Source: Streptomyces thinghirensis (GTDB lineage Bacteria; Actinomycetota; Actinomycetia; Streptomycetales; Streptomycetaceae). Taken from it: a DNA stretch of 64,000 nt. The position numbers and the translations under genes are program-made. The stretch is taken from assembly GCA_021502835.1 (NCBI GenBank), contig JAKFGP010000008.1, positions 372,001-436,000 on the forward strand, read 5' to 3'. Below, piece by piece: positions 60,309 to 64,000 of this stretch. A model generated the notes under the pieces. It was given only the letters and a program-made list of their open reading frames with translations, had not been told where the DNA came from and did not search any database. Each line of letters begins with the position of its first letter. Position 1 is the first letter of the stretch.

Positions 60309-61961
60309 CGGAGTTCGCGACGACCGGGTTCGCGACAGACCACTTCGCGACGACCGGGTTCAGCGGCAACGCCCAGACGATGTCCCTGGTCGGCTTCACC
60401 GCCGTCGCCACCGTCACGCTGCTGCTGTGCGTGATGACCGGCCCCGACCGCGACGACCTCGACGAGTTCTACACCGGGTACAGCTCCCTGTCCCCCATGC
60501 GCAACGGCCTCGCGATCGCCGGCGACTACATCTCGGCGGCGACCGTGCTCGGCACGTGCGGCGTGGTCGCCCTCTTCGGCTACGACGGCATCGTGCTGGC
60601 GCTCAGCACCGCCCTGTCACTGATGCTGCTGATGTTCCTGCTGGCCGAACCCCTGCGCAACGCGGGCCGGTTCACCATGGGCGACGCGCTCGCCCGCCGG
60701 ATGCCCGGACGCGGTGTCCGCATCGCCACCTGCGTGGTGACCATCGCCGCGCTGCTGCCGCTGATGCTGGTGCAGCTCGCGGGCACCGGGCAGCTGCTCG
60801 CCTTCGTCCTCGGCTTCTCCGGCGAGTCGCTGGAGACCGGCTGCATCATCGGCCTGGGCGTGCTGATGATCAGCTACGCGGCGATCGGCGGCATGAAGGG
60901 CACCGCCCTCATCCAGATCCTCAAGATCGTCATGCTGCTCGGCTCCGGCGCCGTGGTCGCCGTACTGATCCTGAACCGCTTCGACTGGGACCCGGGCGCG
61001 CTGTTCGACGCGGCCGCCGACCGCAGCGGCGCGGGCCCGGCCTTCCTGAACTCGGGACTCCAGTTCGCGGGCGGGCCCCACCCCGAGGCGGACATGATCA
61101 CCTCGCAGCTGACCGTCGTCCTCGGCGGCGCCTGCCTCCCCCACGTCACCATGCGCATGTACACCGCGTCCTCCGCCCGCCAGGTGCGCCGCTCGATGTC
61201 CTGGGCGGTCTCCAGCGTGGCGCTGTTCGTACTGGTCATCACGGTCGTCGGCTTCGGCGCCACGGCACTGGTGGGGCGGGCGGTCATCGCCGGGATCGAT
61301 CCCCAGGGCAACACCGCCTTCCTGGTCGGCTCCCAGGCCGCGTTCGGCGCGGAGGTGTCCACCGTGGAGACCTTCCTGTTCACGACCGTCACTACGGCCG
61401 TCTTCCTCACCCTGCTCGCCTCCGTCGGCGGCATGATCCTGGCCTGTGCCAACTCCCTCGCCCACGACGTGTTCGCCACCCGCGTGCAGGAGATGTCACC
61501 GCGCCGCGAGATGACCCTCGCCCGCGTCTGCGCCCTGGCCGTCGGCATCCCCGCGATCATCCTCGCGACCCTCGTCCAGCACCGCAGCCTCCAGCCCCTG
61601 GTCACCCTGTCCTTCTGCCTGGGCGCCTCGGCCATCGCACCCCGCCCTGGTCTACGGCCTCTTCTGGCGCCGCTACACCCGCGCCGGACTGCTCAGCACC
61701 CTCATCGGCGGCTCGCTGGCCGTGCTGCTGCTGATGCCGGGCACCAACCTGGTCTCCGGCTCGCCCGTCTCCGCCTTCCCCGAGGCCGACTTCAACTGGT
61801 TCCCGTTCACCACGACGGGCCTGGTCTCCATTCCCCTGGGCTTCGCCTGCGGCTGGCTGGGCACGATGCTCTCCGGCCGGCGCAAGGCGGAGGAGCAACG
61901 CCGCCAGTACGAGGCCGTGGAGGGCTCGATCCTGGCGGGGGCGGTGCGCAGGGGCGACTGA
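60305..61961 (+). CDS. Sodium:solute symporter (acetate permease ActP-like)
   Basis: An SSS-family (LeuT-fold) carrier, ~551 residues, 13 TM. DEFYTGYSSLSPMRNGLAIA then GDYISAATVLG, FTMGDALARRMPGRGVRIAT, LMISYAAIGGMKGTALIQIL, and LPHVTMRMYTASSARQVRRS (a conserved cytoplasmic loop) match ActP/DhlC carriers of short carboxylates. The N-terminus contains a small internal repeat (FATTGFATDHFATTGFSG). One frameshift near 61640 precedes the last helices. Coupled to DUF485. Acetate or another monocarboxylate with Na+ is the likely cargo. Confidence 0.88.
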
Positions 61962-62022
61962 CGGCGACCGGACCCACGGCGGCCGGACCCGCGGGCACGG
62001 GGCGCGGGCCGGTGCCCCGGTG

Positions 62023-62914
62023 TCACTCCACGGCGCGCCCCGTCAGCGAACTGAGGTTGCTGCGTACGGAGGCCATGTGGTCCTGGAGTTCGTCCCACCG
62101 CTCCCCGTGCTCGCGCAGCTTGCGCTCCGTGTCGCGGGCGATCCGCTCCTGGCGCACCCGGGCCTCGGCGACCACCTCGGCAGCCCGGGCCCGGGCCTCC
62201 TCCTGCCACCGCTCGGCCGCCTCTTCGGCGTCGGCCAGCGCCTCCGCCGCCCTCACCCGCCTCCTGCTCGGCGCGGGCCACCAACTCCGCGTGGTGCGCG
62301 TCCAGGGCGCGCGCCCGCTCTTCCTCCGCCCGCTCCTCCGCAGCGCGCCGTTCGGCCAGCTCCCTGGCCTGCTCGGCGAGCATCCCGGTGGTCCGCTTGC
62401 GCATCTCGCGCAGCGCGGCCAGCGCCTCTCCGCGCCCGGCCTTCACCTCGCGCCGGGCCTCGATCCGCGTCTCGTCGGCCTCCGCGCGCGCCGCCAGCAG
62501 CCGGTGCCGGGCCCGTTCGTCGGCCTCGGCGCGTACGGCGTCGGCGTGCGCCTGCGCCGCCTCACGCACGCCGGCCGCGTGCGCCCGCGCGTCCTCCGTC
62601 AGACCCTCCGCCGCCCTTCGCGCCCTCTCCCGTACGGCCTCGGCCTCCTCCTGGGCGAGCTGGAACAGGCGCCGGGCGCTCTCCCCGAGCGCCTCGTAGT
62701 CCTGCGAGGTGAGCTGTGCGACCACATCCCGCAGGTCCTCCAGCTCCTCCTCCATCTCCCGGGCCAGCACGGTGAGCCGGGCGGCCCGTTCCCAGGCCGC
62801 GTCACGCTCCCGAGAGATCGCCTCGGCACACGCCTCCACCTGTTCGGGACGGTAACCGCGCTCGCGCCCGCGTACGGTCACGAAGCCGTGGGGAGGCGCC
62901 GATGCGCTGCTCAT
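62023..62914 (-). CDS. DivIVA/Scy-like coiled-coil protein
   Basis: About 297 residues, almost wholly predicted coiled coil (ERAARLTVLAREMEEELEDL, EEAEAVRERARRAAEGLTED, RQERIARDTERKLREHGERW). The N-terminus GFVTVRGRERGYRPEQVEAC resembles the DivIVA-type entry motif of Streptomyces cytoskeletal coiled-coil proteins (often labelled cellulose-binding proteins). One frameshift near 62258. ATG 62914 is preferred because AGGGG is 8 bp upstream; ATG 62920 is also possible. The role could be polarity or cell-envelope scaffolding; this is inference. Confidence 0.75.
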
Positions 62915-63010
62915 GCTCATCACCCCTGTGGTGAACCTGCCGCACTAAATGGACTTAACCGACTTTATGGATCGTTCGTAAGCCCTCATAATGCGACACA
63001 CCGCACGCGA

Positions 63011-63056
63011 ACGGGCGGGGCCCGGTCGCCTCACAGGTCGACCGGGCCCCGCCCGT
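63011..63056 (-). terminator. Hairpin terminator after the SUKH-4 gene
   Basis: A perfect 17-bp stem (63011-63027 with 63040-63056; ACGGGCGGGGCCCGGTC and complement) with a 12-nt loop, ~35 bp after the stop of the leftward gene at 63093. Confidence 0.85.
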
Positions 63057-63092
63057 CGGGTAGGTCAGGGATACGTCAGCGGCGCGGACGCC

Positions 63093-64000
63093 TCACAGCA
63101 GTCCGTCCCACATCTGCTCCAGCAGCACCGACCACCAGCTCTCCGGCGAGCCGAGCGCCGCCGGGTCCAGCGCGGCCAGCTGTGCCTGGAAGTCCACCGT
63201 CCAGCGGCCCGCCTGCTCCTGGTTCAGACCGAACCTGAGCCGCCACATCCGGCCCAGCAGCGCCAGGCAGCGCGCGAACTCCGGCAGCCCCGAGTTCACG
63301 AACTGGGGCGGCACGGCAGCACCGCCCGGCCCCGCCTCCACCGGCACCGCCACGATGGCCGCCGTGCCGTACCGCACACAGATCGCCCGGCCGAAGTCAC
63401 TGCCCACGACGAGGTACGAACCCGCGTCCGAGGCCGGCTGCACCCCGCGCTCGGCCGCCAGCTCCGCCAACGTCGGCACCGGGCGTCCCGGCTGGGCCTG
63501 CGCCCAGAAGAACGGGCCCATGTCCATCGGCAGACCCGCCGCCACCAGCGTGTGCGCCACGACCGGCGGCACGCCCTGCCGGGACACCGCGGCCTGCTCG
63601 AACCGGAAGACACCCGGGCCGAACGCGCCGCCCAGCTCCTGCCCGATGGCCTCCGGCGGAACCGGCGGCACCGGCTGCACGTGCGGCAGCGGCGCGCGCA
63701 CCGGCGCCGGACGGGCCGGCCCGTCGGCCACCTGGTGCAGCTCGCCCTGGTGCTCCAGCAGTTGCTGCATGCCCTGCTGCCGGCTCGCGTGGTCCGTGCC
63801 GTACGGCGCGATGGAGGTGATCCGCGCCTGCGGCTACTGCTCCGAGATCATCCGCGCGCAGTACGCGCCCGGCAGCGCGCACGACTCCAGCTCCGTGTGC
63901 AGCTCCAGCACCTGGTCCGGCGGCACGTTCATGGCCCGCAGCTCGTGGAAGATCTGCCACTCCGGGTGCGGCGTACCCGGCGCCGAACGCCGGATCAGCT
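63093..64000 (-). CDS. Deaminase-like / SUKH-4 fusion protein, partial, in-frame TAG
   Basis: About 300 residues to the window edge. The visible N-part HPEWQIFHELRAMNVPPDQV, then ELHTELESCALPGAYCARMI, resembles nucleic-acid/nucleotide deaminase domains of polymorphic toxins (XOO_2897-like; C-x6-C zinc motif). The C-terminal ~190 residues (FGPGVFRFEQAAVSRQGVPP, YLVVGSDFGRAICVRYG, FVNSGLPEFARCLALLGRMW) match the SUKH-4 immunity-protein fold. Between them CTA at 63834-63836 reads as an in-frame TAG where the family normally has Trp, probably an error or a nonsense mutation. Ends WDGLL-stop. The start lies beyond the window. Confidence 0.7.

Overview
The window is high-GC actinobacterial DNA with GTG/TTG starts, 4-nt GTGA/ATGA gene overlaps and GC-rich hairpin terminators. 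The gene order (POT transporter, SigI partner switch, hut genes, cystathionine beta-synthase, pobA, the UUA-reading tRNA-Leu, cfa, ndh, eno, two resuscitation-promoting factors, CYP107U1-like P450, mazG, mfd) matches what I recall of the Streptomyces coelicolor/lividans chromosome at roughly SCO3062 to SCO3117. That assignment is from memory and inference; no search was run. Many conserved housekeeping genes (eno, mfd, hutU, cfa, sigI) carry single-base indels, so most frameshifts look like draft-sequence errors rather than gene decay. They are noted gene by gene.

Layout. 0-3.1 kb: a two-component system (kinase truncated by the window edge) and a POT peptide transporter, then a 0.9-kb GC repeat region. 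4.0-8.2 kb: an anti-sigma kinase and STAS antagonist divergent from sigma factor SigI, then a sigma-like/zinc-finger/ricin-lectin membrane protein. 8.3-13.8 kb: a leftward hut operon (hutU, an M20 amidohydrolase, hutF, hutI). 13.9-17.6 kb: a fold-III PLP decarboxylase, a membrane protein, an RpiR regulator and a small membrane protein. 18-25 kb: cystathionine beta-synthase, an SGNH hydrolase, a thiolase, small proteins and a BI-1 family membrane protein. 25-26.6 kb: pobA and bldA. 26.9-30.3 kb: a MacB/FtsX-type ABC exporter. 30.3-35.8 kb: cfa, ndh with a Rex-like operator, ppx, a DUF501 gene and divIC. 35.9-39.5 kb: eno, rpfA behind a c-di-AMP (ydaO) riboswitch, and rpfC. 39.6-42.8 kb: P450, mazG and a SurA-like lipoprotein. 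43-47.5 kb: a Ser/Thr kinase coupled to a membrane protein, then an HTH-methylase-specificity fusion. 47.7-50.2 kb: a small exported protein, a GNAT, a lipoprotein HNH nuclease and a Rv0909-type antitoxin-like protein. 50.3-57.5 kb: mfd and a second ABC exporter paralogous to the one at 27-30 kb. 58-62 kb: an MFS drug exporter and a DUF485/sodium-solute symporter pair. 62-64 kb: a coiled-coil protein and a deaminase-like/SUKH-4 protein that runs off the right edge.

The region is mostly chromosomal core with developmental and stress regulators: bldA, c-di-AMP-controlled rpfA, SigI and a CYP107U1-like P450. I see no prophage, insertion sequence, CRISPR array or biosynthetic cluster. The most interesting signals are the riboswitch, bldA, a perfect 28-bp palindrome between cbs and the SGNH gene, the non-canonical HTH-methylase fusion, the sigma/zinc-finger/lectin chimera, the deaminase-SUKH-4 fusion, and a hut operon carrying an M20 amidohydrolase with no recognisable hutG.
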